42,942 nucleotides of DNA. Origin: a virus. Below, in pieces: positions 6,942 to 19,000 of the stretch (positions within the stretch are counted from its first letter, which is position 1; each line of letters opens with the position of its first letter). Location of the stretch: positions 1-42,942 of IMG/VR virus record IMGVR_UViG_3300021197_001293; one strand, written 5' to 3'. Position numbers and translations under genes: made by a program. The notes beneath the pieces were generated by a model. It was given only the letters and a program-made list of their open reading frames with translations. It did no database searches and was not told the DNA's origin.

Positions 6942-9900
6942 ATGTCTAAATCTATTAGAGTAAGAACACAAGTTGGAAAAGACCAAAAAGTAAGTTTTGA
7001 GTTAAAACAAGATTTTGACTTATTAGAAATTTTAAGTTTATCCCTATCACAAAATGATGTTTACACTAGAATGTGTGCTGATTTTGGTGTGGTAGTAGGT
7101 AGAGTAATATCTAATGGAGGTTACGGAATACCCAATGCTAAAGTATCTGTATTCATTCCAATAGATAGAGAAGATGAACAAAACCCCGTAATACAACAAC
7201 TATATCCCTACACCCAACCCTTTGATACAACTCCTGACGGAAAAAGATATAATCTATTATCAAAAGACCCAAATTTTGATTGTCATGTAGCGGTAGGGTC
7301 ATTCCCATCAATAAACGATGTTTTAGAAAAACAAGCAATAGAATATGTTTATGATAAATATTATAAATTTACAGCTAAAACTAATGAAGCGGGTGACTTT
7401 ATGTTATATGGGGTACCAGTAGGAGACCAAACTCTAGTTATGGACGTGGATTTAAGTGATATTGGTTGTTTTTCTATGTTACCAGAAGATTTTAAACAAT
7501 TAGGATTTCCTGATTCTGATTTTGATGGGACTAGATTTAGAACTGATGCAGCGATAGATTCACTACCACAAATTATAGGACAACAAAAATCTATAGATGT
7601 TAGACCATTTTGGGGTGATGAAGAGTTTTGTAGTGCTGCTATAACTAGAGTAGACTTCGACCTTTCAAACTCAGGAATTAAAATACAGCCAACATCAGTT
7701 TTAATGGGTAGTACAGCTACAGATACCGATAAGGAATCTGTTAACAAAAGATGTAGACCAAGAAAACATATGGGGGAACTATGTAGTCTTACAAGTCAAC
7801 CAGGAATAATAGACTGTATTAGATACACACCATTTTTTAAGGAGGATACATCAGCTTTTCCAGAATGGCCTTATGATGGTACTGGTGGTGGTGGTGGACA
7901 AGTCCCAGTAATGGAAAGATTTTATTTTGATGATGGTGGTAGAGTAATTGACGAAACTGGTTCTTTTTTAGTACATGTACCTATGAATTTAGACCATGTT
8001 ATTACAGATGAATTTGGTAATTTAGTTAAGTCTAATGACCCTACTTTAGGGGTGGCTACAAGAGCTAGATGTAGATTTAGAGTTAGGCCAGAATCATCTG
8101 CTGGTACATCTAGACAAAGAAGACGTGGTTCACATTTAGTACCACAAATTAGAGAATTTGGACCACACACAGACACTAATGGTGATTATCCTGAAATAGG
8201 AGAAAATTTGGTTGATGGTGACGGTAATAATAAAAGATATGACCCATATTGTTTTTCTATAGAATATAGTGATTACCATCCTTGGGCTCAGGCAAATTTA
8301 ATACCAGGAGCAAAAGATTTATTTTATGACATGTCATTCAACAGAGTATATACGTACTCTCAATTTCATGACCACGTTAAACACAACGGTAGAAGACAAT
8401 TTATTGGGGTTAAAGAAATATTACCAGAACAAGACCAACAATGTTCTACAAGTGCAATGTTTTTCCCAATCAATAGTGCGGTTAGAAGAGCAAAAACTAT
8501 AATATTTTTAAATCAATTTATTCTATTTTTTGTATATGGGATATATTTGATGATGAGTTCATTAATTGGTATTATCGCTACAGTTTTTGGTATTATAATG
8601 GTGGTAGTCGCCATAGTAATGGTAGTTATATGTATGATACACGACCTACTTAGTGCTTGGGGGTGGCTTGCAAGTATGTTAGGTATAGGACCAGCACCTA
8701 CAATATGTTCCCAATTAACTTGGAGTAGTTCCTGTCAACCCACCTGTACTGTTTTCGGGATACCTTCAGGGTTTATTTTATTCACCTTAAGACAAAAAAA
8801 ATATCCAGAATGTGAAGAGTGTATGTGTAGAACTAATGTACAAGGAATAAATGGTAATGATATGGCATTGTTGGGGCCTGGGTATGGTTGGAGTAACGAT
8901 GATTGTACAGTCTCAACCAATATTTGGGGGATTGAGAGAGATGTGGTTTGTTGCCCCGATTCATATGGTTATGACTCAACAACCTCATTTCCACCAATGA
9001 ACGTTTTAAATAATCCTACCAATGTTAATAATGATTTGGGTGCTGGTGGGGGTTGTTATGTTAAACCAATTTGTATGAATGTAGCATGTCTCGCATTTAA
9101 TACTAATACAGTATTAATAAGAGAATGGTATAGAAGAGAAAAAATATTTTCTGCATTGTGTAATGGTATAATGAATTATTTTTGGGAAAATGCTTGGGTA
9201 AACGGGTTCCTATACCAATTCCAATTTAGAGCTAAACTATCTTATGATGCAGGTAACGATACTTACGCTACACCAGCGACTAGTTACTGTAAAAAAGTAG
9301 TATACTTACACCCTAATGACCATACTTTTTATTATAGGTGTACACCATTTAGATGGCAATCAGCAACCACAGGTAAATTTATTGGTGACACAGATGGTGT
9401 AAAAGGTGGAAATAATAGTGATAATGAACATTCTGCTGGTGATATGGACCGACATCTTTATTTCCCAACTACGATTGTTGACATGGGGTCAAGAAACCAA
9501 TGTATACAACAAATATGTTTAGATGAAAAATTTGCTGAAGAATGTTCAGTAACAGACCAGATAGGTAGTACCTCATTCCAAGATATAACAGACTTGGTTT
9601 CTGACGCTTATAATATGAAAGCCAGACAACAGAATTTACAGTTAGGTGATTTATTTGCTAGACCAGAATCAGAAATTGGTGGTGATATGGCACAAGCTTT
9701 AATGCAAAATTCTATGTTAGGTGTGTTTGGGTATGAAACTAATACAACTACAACATCTTGTGATTGTAGTGTAGCACCAGCCCCAAGCATACCAGCAACA
9801 GGTGATATAGAATATCCTTTACCTAATAATTGGAATGATACTGGTGTGTATGTTGACTACGCTGTTAATGTAAATGCGGGGTACGATATTCAATGGAGAC

Positions 9901-10361
9901 CTCATTTATTTACCGCTGGTACCCCAACCATCATGACAGGTATGGATTTAATAGATTGTTTAGCTTATGAATTATCTGGTAGTTCACAAATAGTACCTTA
10001 TTATCTTTGGAGGGTAGATGGTTCTAGTGGATTCGGTACAGAAAATAATGATTGGCAATACACCACAGGTTCATATCAATCACAAACTTATAATTGGACA
10101 ATACCAGGTACACCATTCATCAATACCGCACCACTACTTATACATTCGGGGGATTACCAAAATAATGTAGGTGCGTTGAATAGTTTACCACAACCTGGAA
10201 CTCCAGGTGACGCATACCCACCTATGACACCAAACACAGGGCCCTCTATGTTGTTCTCACAACCATTATTTTATTATTTTGGGTTGAGGCCAGGAGAAAC
10301 AGCTTATAATAAATTTATTAGATTATATGTGGATGAAGAATTATCTAATAGTGTAATATAA
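6942..10361 (+). CDS. Large tail/baseplate protein with carboxypeptidase-regulatory-like domain and hydrophobic segment
   Basis: The 1139 residues can be divided as follows. An N-terminal part is followed by a beta-sandwich resembling carboxypeptidase-regulatory-like domains (about 48-172): GVVVGRVISNGGYGIPNAKV, then after an insertion NEAGDFMLYGVPVGDQTLVM. A Gly-rich turn (TGGGGGQ) comes near 310. A very hydrophobic stretch at 519-566 is long enough for two membrane helices. A Cys-rich region follows (about 585-720, with PECEECMCR and VVCCPD). The end is beta-rich, with no further motif I recognise. Position after gp25- and gp6-like genes, and the size, suggest a baseplate or tail-tip component. 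I cannot link it to T4 gp7 by motif; the gene at 22728 is a better gp7 candidate. The membrane-like stretch is unusual for a virion protein. Its TAA overlaps the next ATG. Confidence 0.8.
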   Translation: MSKSIRVRTQVGKDQKVSFELKQDFDLLEILSLSLSQNDVYTRMCADFGVVVGRVISNGGYGIPNAKVSVFIPIDREDEQNPVIQQLYPYTQPFDTTPDGKRYNLLSKDPNFDCHVAVGSFPSINDVLEKQAIEYVYDKYYKFTAKTNEAGDFMLYGVPVGDQTLVMDVDLSDIGCFSMLPEDFKQLGFPDSDFDGTRFRTDAAIDSLPQIIGQQKSIDVRPFWGDEEFCSAAITRVDFDLSNSGIKIQPTSVLMGSTATDTDKESVNKRCRPRKHMGELCSLTSQPGIIDCIRYTPFFKEDTSAFPEWPYDGTGGGGGQVPVMERFYFDDGGRVIDETGSFLVHVPMNLDHVITDEFGNLVKSNDPTLGVATRARCRFRVRPESSAGTSRQRRRGSHLVPQIREFGPHTDTNGDYPEIGENLVDGDGNNKRYDPYCFSIEYSDYHPWAQANLIPGAKDLFYDMSFNRVYTYSQFHDHVKHNGRRQFIGVKEILPEQDQQCSTSAMFFPINSAVRRAKTIIFLNQFILFFVYGIYLMMSSLIGIIATVFGIIMVVVAIVMVVICMIHDLLSAWGWLASMLGIGPAPTICSQLTWSSSCQPTCTVFGIPSGFILFTLRQKKYPECEECMCRTNVQGINGNDMALLGPGYGWSNDDCTVSTNIWGIERDVVCCPDSYGYDSTTSFPPMNVLNNPTNVNNDLGAGGGCYVKPICMNVACLAFNTNTVLIREWYRREKIFSALCNGIMNYFWENAWVNGFLYQFQFRAKLSYDAGNDTYATPATSYCKKVVYLHPNDHTFYYRCTPFRWQSATTGKFIGDTDGVKGGNNSDNEHSAGDMDRHLYFPTTIVDMGSRNQCIQQICLDEKFAEECSVTDQIGSTSFQDITDLVSDAYNMKARQQNLQLGDLFARPESEIGGDMAQALMQNSMLGVFGYETNTTTTSCDCSVAPAPSIPATGDIEYPLPNNWNDTGVYVDYAVNVNAGYDIQWRPHLFTAGTPTIMTGMDLIDCLAYELSGSSQIVPYYLWRVDGSSGFGTENNDWQYTTGSYQSQTYNWTIPGTPFINTAPLLIHSGDYQNNVGALNSLPQPGTPGDAYPPMTPNTGPSMLFSQPLFYYFGLRPGETAYNKFIRLYVDEELSNSVI

Positions 10362-12178
10362 TGAGTAATAAAAAAAACATAAGAATTGTTAGGGGCGAAT
10401 CTAGATTTGCTGGTTCACAAAATAAAGATATTAGTTTACAACCTTTATTAACGTCAGAACAACGCCCAATGATTGAGGGGGATAGAAATCTAGTTCTTAA
10501 TCTTAGAGACCAGTTTGATTTTGAAAGAGATTATTCTACAATTTATAGACCATATGGTAAAATAGATGTTTTATATAGTAATAGGATAACAGGTGAAACT
10601 AATGACAATAGAGTTTTGGAGTATATGTATTTTACACCGGATTATATAGGTTGTCCAGATATTACGGTAGCAAGTGTAGGGCAAACTTATTGGAGTGGTC
10701 CACCATGTGTCGGATTACCACCATCTGATTTATTTACTTTTATGCCACCATATAGATATGGTACAGTAAACGCTTCACAGTATAGTAGTTTGGATTCATA
10801 CCAAGATAATTGGGTTGCTTATATATCCTATATTTCAGATTGTGATAGTGGTCAAACTATGAGTTTTAGTGTGGGTGATGGTACAGACGGAATAAATTTA
10901 AATAGTGGTGATGGGATTCCAGCTCGTATACAAGTAATAACTACAAACGGTAAAGAAACAATAAGAATAACAACACCATCACCTCACGGTATATCATCCG
11001 GAGAATTTGTAGAATTACAGAGTAGTGCATCAATCAGTAACTTTGGTGGGGCCACACTAGTCTCAACAGTGCCAATTACTACAGACATAAATAATGTGTC
11101 CGTAACCACCAATAAAAACATATTTAATGTAGATTTTTTGGGTAATGAATTTGCTAATTCAGAAACTCACGTTTTAAATATATACACTAAAGGGATAGAC
11201 ATAACAGCCATACCAACAAATTCTTTTTGTGTCATAAAACGTATAATAAACATAGACAATATTAATGAAACACGTTCTAGATATTGTAGTCACATCCACA
11301 CATTAATAACTAACTCTTCAGATTATACATTGGATAGGACAGGTTTTGAAAATGGTATTTACAATAAAAAAGGTAGGGTTTTTAAGTCTAAAAAAACACC
11401 AGATGGTTATGGTGATAAAACGGTAATCCTAGAAGATTTTAAGTCTTTTTTGTGGAATACAAACATGGATGTGGATGTGGAAGAATTTTTAGACAATCTA
11501 AATAGACCATTAACTGACTTATACCTAACAATATTCCAGACAAATAGAAATCTTATGTGGCATTATGAAGCCCCAGCCAATTCCCCAGCAGGGTACGGAT
11601 GGGATTGGAATTTTAGACATAACGGATTTGTAGACCCATTTGTAAATAACGACACCAACCCAACAAACTTATTTCAAAACACAACTAATGGTTTAGACCC
11701 GTTACCTTTAAGTGGTACAACATATAGAGGTGCCTTTGTTGAGTACAACCCTTTTGAATTAAAGGAAAGGGTAGTTTCTGAAATCAAACACTCTTTAAAA
11801 TTTAATACAGATGCTATGTATGAATTTGCTGGGTACCCAAATACATCTAGTTCACAAGTACATGTAAAATCTATATACAACTATCAACCACATCACAGAA
11901 TACCAATACGTAAACTATCAACAACTATAAGTTATGAAGATAGTCTATTTACAACACCACCATACGCTACCTATTCTTTATCAGAGGGGACTTTTAGGTG
12001 GAGACCAATATTACCTATAGATTTTTTTGAAGATGGGGATAATGGGGTCACTTACCCATATTTAAATGATGCACATTATCCATATTTAAATATAGAATTT
12101 AAAATAGAACCTATAATGTTTGGGTATAGCTCTAGTAGCATAAATGTAGTTTCAGGATTTGTCGATGTCTGCGAATAG
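10361..12178 (+). CDS. Probable tail/baseplate structural protein, function unknown
   Basis: The 605-residue protein starts with a basic stretch (MSNKKNIRIVRGESRF) and is otherwise Asn/Thr/Ser/Tyr-rich with many predicted strands, as in virion proteins. Recognisable features are a WSGPPCVGLPPSD turn (about 111-123), a beta-rich middle (about 165-290), a helix-like segment LEDFKSFLWNTN, and a conserved-looking end with EYNPFELKERVVSEIKHSL and FRWRPILPIDFFEDG. No signal peptide or membrane segment is seen. The ATG overlaps the previous stop (TAATG), implying coupled translation with the 1139-residue protein. In T4 the gp6-gp7 genes are followed by gp8, but I see no motif proving a gp8 match. 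Confidence 0.78.
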   Translation: MSNKKNIRIVRGESRFAGSQNKDISLQPLLTSEQRPMIEGDRNLVLNLRDQFDFERDYSTIYRPYGKIDVLYSNRITGETNDNRVLEYMYFTPDYIGCPDITVASVGQTYWSGPPCVGLPPSDLFTFMPPYRYGTVNASQYSSLDSYQDNWVAYISYISDCDSGQTMSFSVGDGTDGINLNSGDGIPARIQVITTNGKETIRITTPSPHGISSGEFVELQSSASISNFGGATLVSTVPITTDINNVSVTTNKNIFNVDFLGNEFANSETHVLNIYTKGIDITAIPTNSFCVIKRIINIDNINETRSRYCSHIHTLITNSSDYTLDRTGFENGIYNKKGRVFKSKKTPDGYGDKTVILEDFKSFLWNTNMDVDVEEFLDNLNRPLTDLYLTIFQTNRNLMWHYEAPANSPAGYGWDWNFRHNGFVDPFVNNDTNPTNLFQNTTNGLDPLPLSGTTYRGAFVEYNPFELKERVVSEIKHSLKFNTDAMYEFAGYPNTSSSQVHVKSIYNYQPHHRIPIRKLSTTISYEDSLFTTPPYATYSLSEGTFRWRPILPIDFFEDGDNGVTYPYLNDAHYPYLNIEFKIEPIMFGYSSSSINVVSGFVDVCE

Positions 12179-13028
12179 AATACAAATAAAAGCGTCATTA
12201 AAAAATAAAAAAGTTGTTGTGCCTTTAGGTCAAATTTTTGATGAAGTAGGTAGAGAACAACTTTTAGAAATGTATGATGAGATAGAGTTACAAAATAATA
12301 TAAACTATATACAAGATTATGAAACTACTAGATACGCACCTAATTACCCACCTAAATTTGAAATATATTACGAATTTGAATTTTGGGATAGTGCAAATTC
12401 TACCTATGTCAGTGATTTTAATATATTAGATTATAGTAATTCCGAATTAGCAAAAAACGCACAAGCCTTCACTAAAAGTTTTTTTAAATTTGATTTTTTT
12501 GATACACCAGTCAGAGAAGAACAAAAACTACTATTCTCAACAATAATGCCTACCAATAACTGTAGAAAAAAAAGTGTAGTTATAGACCCAGCAGAAGACC
12601 CAGAAGAATATTGGAATCAAAGAAGTGAAGGTATCAACTTACCACAATATGATGTATATACACCAGCTTTCTCTGCTGCATCAGCTCCTGAAGGTGCTAA
12701 TGAAAATTATTATTTACAATGGTTAAAAGATAGAGATTTATTTACTGGTAATACATTTTACATGACCTGTAAATTTTTTAATGGTAAAACTGGCACAGTC
12801 ATCAGAATGTTAAATCAGTTACCATCACCGATACAAGGACAATATAGTTTTGAAGATTTTTTCTATTACCAGATAATTTTAAATATAGAAACTGGTAATA
12901 CAAACCCAAAATATAATTATACAGTACACCCGTATAATTCAGTAGCTGGAGCTACTGGAATAACATTAGCACCAGCAGGTGAAACGGTCTTAGGACCAAT
13001 AAAATTTTATGAATACGTAACTACATAG
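12165..13028 (+). CDS. Probable tail structural protein, function unknown
   Basis: I chose the ATG at 12165 (287 residues, MSANRIQIKAS). An in-frame TTG at 12159 would add only two residues and is a rarer start. The gene overlaps the previous one by 14 bases. The protein opens with a strand-rich segment (IQIKASLKNKKVVVPLGQIF), then an acidic helix (DEVGREQLLEMYDEIEL) and a Tyr/Phe-rich beta region (KFEIYYEFEFWDS). An Asp/Glu/Pro turn (VVIDPAEDPEEYW, about 139-151) follows. There are no catalytic motifs. It is followed one base later by the giant adhesin gene, so it may be a connector for that protein, but that is only context. Confidence 0.75.
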   Translation: MSANRIQIKASLKNKKVVVPLGQIFDEVGREQLLEMYDEIELQNNINYIQDYETTRYAPNYPPKFEIYYEFEFWDSANSTYVSDFNILDYSNSELAKNAQAFTKSFFKFDFFDTPVREEQKLLFSTIMPTNNCRKKSVVIDPAEDPEEYWNQRSEGINLPQYDVYTPAFSAASAPEGANENYYLQWLKDRDLFTGNTFYMTCKFFNGKTGTVIRMLNQLPSPIQGQYSFEDFFYYQIILNIETGNTNPKYNYTVHPYNSVAGATGITLAPAGETVLGPIKFYEYVTT

Positions 13029-13029
13029 T

Positions 13030-16000
13030 ATGGATATACAAAAGTTTACAATACGAAGAAATACCCCGGACACTGGGAGTACTGGAACAATACCCTGTAC
13101 TGGAGGTACAAATTTTTACCCTATAAACCTTAGTACAAATTGTTCGGGAGACACGATGTATAACTCAACAGGTTCTCAAATAATGAGTGCTTTAGATAGT
13201 GGTGTTATGTCTAGTTTTCCGGATGAACTAAAAGATTGTTCACCTACAATCCCATGTGTTATTTTATGGGACGCGGCACTAAGTCCAAACCCAAATAATT
13301 GTTATAATCCAGACGGGTATAGTTATGTTAAATTTAAAGGTTTAGTACTTACTTCTGGAGGAACCTTCTACACTGGTAGTTATAATGATTTAATTACAAT
13401 ATATGATGTTACAAATACAAACATAAATCAACCGTTAAACTCACAAGGTGTTAATGCATTTTGGGGTGAAAGTGTGGAAATATGCAGTTGCTTGGACCCA
13501 CTAGACGACATTTTATATAAGTTACCCCTAACATTAACACAAGACTTCAATGATATAGGGCACTATAGTATTTGGGATGGAAGAATAGACCAACAACAAG
13601 TATTTTCTAATTTTACTTTTACAGCTAACACTACAGGGAATGGTATGAAAATACAAGTATATAATACAACCAACTTTGGTTCGTATAAAGAATTCCAACA
13701 ATCCCCATATAGAATTGATTGGGGTGAATGTGATTGTTCTATACCAGTTAATGCTAACGGTTATCCTTGTTGTGAAGATTTACAATACCCATCATTAACA
13801 AGTGAATATGAATATGTAAATCCATCACAATATAGTATTAAGATAACACATGAAGGTCCATGGGGACCAACGTCTGTTAGTCAAATAATAACGGTACCGA
13901 ACCTAACCTACACCCAGATACTTGCCCAACCATTTTCATCAGCACCACCAACAGGAGCTGGAATGGGTGGAGCTGCGGTAGGAGCAGGGGTAGCACTATC
14001 ACCAACAACACCAGGAGGTAACCCATATCAAGTAAATTTAAGTGGTCCTAACCCAACACCATCAGTAACACCACCACCAATGTTTACCTCAACAGCGTAT
14101 CACGGTACTTACGGTACTATTGGTACACCAAACTATTACCCTTTAGATTCTGGTACTAACATAAATCAATATAGTGGTACCTCTATAGGTTGTTTTGAAC
14201 TTACGGGTATCACAGAAAGTTCAGTAGGTATATTTTCTACATATAGTAATGTACCATCTACAACAGCTCCAGGATTTTTACCTAATGGGTTTGAAAAATT
14301 TGTCACAGTACCTGTTGGTGGTGACGTTATAGACCCATTAACTAACACTATAACAGCAGGTATGATGGGTGAGATATTTGAAGCAAATGCAATATACACT
14401 GGATATACAATATCTTCCGCAAATGGACAAACTCCTATAGATTTTTATGACTTTCCAAATGGAATAACAATTTTTGTAGCTACTAGTTGTGGTTTAAATT
14501 CTTTAGCGTTTGGTGGTGAAGATTGTTTTGAATGTCCCGAAGAAACTTGTGAATTTTGTTTAACTAAAGATGAATATATTGATAGGGTTACACTCACAGT
14601 AGAAACTATAACACCTAATCCACCATCTAACCCACCTAATTGGTCACCTTTTGTAGATTATGTTAAAGGAGATATCGTATATGATGTAACACCTCAGTCT
14701 TGCTGTTGTTATATTGCTGTAACAGATATAACACAAACAAGTAATACTGGAGGTAACAGTCCATTTGCAGGAATACTACCACACCAACTATATCAAGGTG
14801 TCTATATTAATCCTACTGGACCTGATGTACATGTGTGGGAAGGTTGTACACCTGATTGTGTGAGTTGTCCTACAGGAAGTGCTTTACCTTGTGAAGACCC
14901 TTATAATATTTTTAATGCGTATTCACCTATGGGTACTATTGGGATAGCGGGACAGTGGAATAACACACAAGTTTTTAACGCTGGTGAGTTTATATATGGT
15001 CCAGACGGAAATTGTTATAGAGCAATAAATAATGTACCAGCTGGTATCGTACCAACAGCCACTACTAACGTAACAAGTTGGGATTACGTGGGATGTGCAA
15101 GTTGGGTGTGTCCACAAGACTTAACAAATGTTGGTGTTGACGTTTGTGAATTAATTTCAGGGAGTACTCCTAATAGTTTTACTTTCTACGCGGGACCAGG
15201 AGGTTGTCTAACCGCATATAATAATGGTAATTGCCCTGTAGATGATAGATGGCATTGCCCAAACCAATATAATTGTGACACACCTGGATGTATCCAAATA
15301 GATTATACACATCCACAATATAATAATCCTGGTTACCCACTATCAGTTACTTTTTCATCAATGACAGACTGTGAAGACTGGTGTAACCCAATAGCTTGGT
15401 CATGTACAACACCAACAAATACACCATGTTGTTCTGAAGTTTCGTGTGCTGCTTTACCAGATTCAGACTATTATGATATAATGACAAATTATATACTTGC
15501 TACAGCACAAGTAACCGCCACTAATAACCAACTATTCCTAGACCCATTTTATACTTTAAATGATTGTGAAACTGGTGTCCCAGGACAAGGAATATCCGCA
15601 TGTTGTGATTTTACAGCTTGGGAATATTTTTGTGACACAGGGTGTGTACAAATAACAGGTGGTAATTATCCCACTTCTGGTGATTGTGCAAGTGACCCAA
15701 ATAATCTAGGTGGTTTACCAGGTCCTTGTGGTTGGGACTGTTATGACCCCTGGTACCAACCATGTAGTGGTGGTACCGGTTTTCCTGGTAGTACTACTTG
15801 TGTACCTTGTTATACTAATGGTTGTGGGCAATACAATACCTCAGCAGATTGTTGTACCTATTGTAACCCACCATTAACTGACTGTTGGGTTTGTTTAAGT
15901 GGTTCAGCTACACCATGTCAAAATCTAGCACCTTGTCCTACACCATTACCAACTTGGGAGGCGGACTGGGCTATTGACCCAGCACTTGTACCATTAAGTG

Positions 16001-19000
16001 GGTTTGGAGCAAATCCAAATCCTACAGACCCAACCTTAGCTTTACTATATCCAAATGGGTCCTACGCTACTGCACAAGATTGTGATGATAATTGTCCTAC
16101 AGACGGTGGTATAGATTGTTTAGTTAGTTTAACTAATGGTAGTAGTTATGGTAATTGTGCAAATTACCCAAACCCAGTTGCATTACCTAGTGGTTGGGGT
16201 TGGTCACCTGGAGGCCCTTATGATTCTTATTCAGCTTGTTGTATAGCAACAGGTTGTTGTGATATAGAGTGTGATGAAAACTCTTCGATATTTAATCCAA
16301 TGAGTGGATTATATGACCCATCATGGCCATATTGGCCTTGTGTTTACACTCCTGTTGCAGTAGGAAGTGCTAATATACCTTGTAGTCCTTTAGGACCAGT
16401 ATATTGTACATTTACAGAATGTGTGACAGACAATCCAAATGGTTGTATTCCTGACGGAGAAACTTGTGAGTGTGCGTGTGACCCATTTACTGGTGGTGTT
16501 GGTGTAGACCAAGAAGAGTGGGATAGTACATATAATAACTATCAACTATATGATTATGTATCTTGGCAAGTAGGAGCACCTGATGTTTGTTGCTATTATT
16601 GTGACGTACCAATGGGTAGTAATCCTTACGTGGGTCCACCAGCAGGATTTTATGATTGTAATTATTTTATACCTGGAGGACCAGACGCACCAAACGGAAC
16701 ACCAAATGCTTGGATTAGTTGTGGTAGCACCCCAAGTGGAAATACGGTTGGTGGTTGTGACCCATGTCAACAAGTTGATGGGGATACCTATAGTTGTGAC
16801 TTTATTGATGGTTGTGTTCTTAACGTTATACCATGTAATTTTGTTCTAGGTTCAGAAGCAGCTAACAACTGTTATACTGCTAGTACATGTATGGACCACT
16901 GTAAGGCAGGTTGTTTTTGTGATGATAATGGTACACCATCAGACCCTTCGGATGATTTTACAGATTGTGTAATGCAACAGGATGTTATAAATGGAGTAAC
17001 GACCAACTCATCAAGTTGGTACGGGTTTTTAAGTGTGTGGCAGTGTCAACAAGGCATACTAGCACCACCACCAAGTAATTTAGATTGTTGTTCTGGTGCA
17101 ACTAGTAAATTCCATTGTGACGATACTGAATGGTGTAGTTCATTAAATCCTTGTGTAGCACCTGATGGTTGTGGATGTATAGAAGTTTTTCCTGGAGACC
17201 CACTGTATCCTACAGCAGCTTATACTACTTTATCCGACTGTCAACAAAATTGTAAGTGGGCTTGTGACCCCTCATCAACCGGAGGACAATGTCAATTTGT
17301 AGGTAATAATCCATTAAACTTATTTCCGGAACATACTTCAGCTTTTGACTGTTGGTCCAATACAAATAACTGTAACTGTACAGCACCTTCAGTTTATTTT
17401 TGTGATACGAATGCTGGACAATCAGCAACTACTACAAATTGTTTCCCAGAAACTACCATAGTAAGTTGGATTGCTACACCACCTTTCCCAGGATGGACCC
17501 AAAATCAAGTATTTGGACAACAGGGTACTGGTACACCTTATCCAGCTGGTGCTACTGGATTCGCTTCCTTGGGGGACTGTCAAGCAGCTTGTAGATTTTG
17601 TTGTGACACAAATGTTAGTTGTACTTGTGACTTAAACCCGTATAACTTTTCCTGTGCGTTATCTATAGGAGATTGTATAAGTTTACAAGCTCAATATCCT
17701 TGTTGTCCACAAACAACAGAATATTGTTGTGATGAAACATTAGGGTGTATAAGTTTTGTTGGTACGATGCCAGCAAGTTGTGTACACGGACCATTCACAA
17801 CACCAACCCAGTGTCAAGACGAGTGTAATTTCATATGTGGAGAATGTAAACCAGATTTAGGTCCTATAGCACAACCAGACCCATGTCACTGCAGTCTTAT
17901 AACTATACCATTTTATTCAGCAGTACCACCATATGGTGCTTGTACAGCTTATAATACTTTAGCAGACTGTACAGCCAATTCTTACCCATTAGGTGGTACA
18001 GGTTCTAACAATACTACATGTTGTCCGTGTGAAGATTGTAAAACAGCAGGGAGTGTTACATTCCCAGTAATTGACGCCGCTGGTACTTGGTCGTTAAGTA
18101 ACGTTGTAATACCAACGCCAATAGTAGGTAGTGTACTTGCAACCCCAGCATGGACTCCGGCGATAAGTTATAATATAGGTGATGTTGTAATTGACGCTGG
18201 TGGAAGTGGAGGAACATTAACTAGTTGTTGTTTTGTTATGGTGTATGACCAATATGACCACGTTTTACATAGTTTTATGAATCCACACCAATGGTATGAC
18301 GCATACGCGAATGAATTAGCAAATAATACACCTAGTACATTTCCTGGTGGACAACCAAATGGAGGGTACCCAATGTGGGTGCCGTGTGACACCAGTTGTC
18401 CTACCACAGCTGCAACTCCTACGATGTATGAATGTCTTCCAGGGCAACCAATATACACTGGTCCTTGTATGAACGCAACTCTGCAATACCCAATAAATCC
18501 AGTAGGAACAACTGGGTACGGAGCGATGGGTATTAATGCAGGAACCAGTTCCTGGTCGTTTCCTCAAATATTTTTTGATTGGATAGTACAAACTTTCCCA
18601 CCAAATACGGCATTTGCTAGTAAAAAAGCTGTAAGTCCAAACGCTGTCAATGCTTCCTGTCCTAATCCTGACCCTAATCAGTATGGTGGTGCTGGTGGAA
18701 TGTTTCTGACACGACCTAGATGTCATAATCAAAATGTTATATATACCCCAGCAAATGGATGCGGAGGTTTATTTATTGATTGGAATGACGCTATCGCTAA
18801 ATTAAATCTGGTTAATGCAAATCTAAGTTTACCACAAACATTTAATACAGGTATGAATGTACAAGAAGCAAGAGATGAAATGACTAGTTATGGGGAAACA
18901 AATGTCGGGCTTTTCGCTGGATACTCTAGTTGTCAATGTTCACAAGTAGGACCATGTTCTTGTCAACAATGTACTAGTGGACTTAACTGTGTATATCCAA

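Noticed and set aside
7361-7747. Reverse-strand open frame of 128 codons inside the 1139-residue gene
   Set aside because: It is fully antisense to a coding region with clear domain structure, and no protein family is recognisable in it.
12159-12164. TTG as the start of the 287-residue gene
   Set aside because: An ATG two codons downstream is the better start, and the extra residues add no conserved feature.
16583-16849. Overlapping + strand frame of 88 codons inside the giant gene
   Set aside because: It is a shifted reading of the Cys-rich repeats, hydrophobic only because of the codon pattern, with no leader or family match.
18316-18732. Reverse-strand open frame of 138 codons inside the giant adhesin gene
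   Set aside because: It lies wholly within a well-supported + strand gene and its residues look like an antisense reading (many Ser, Arg and Cys). No gene here is on the - strand.
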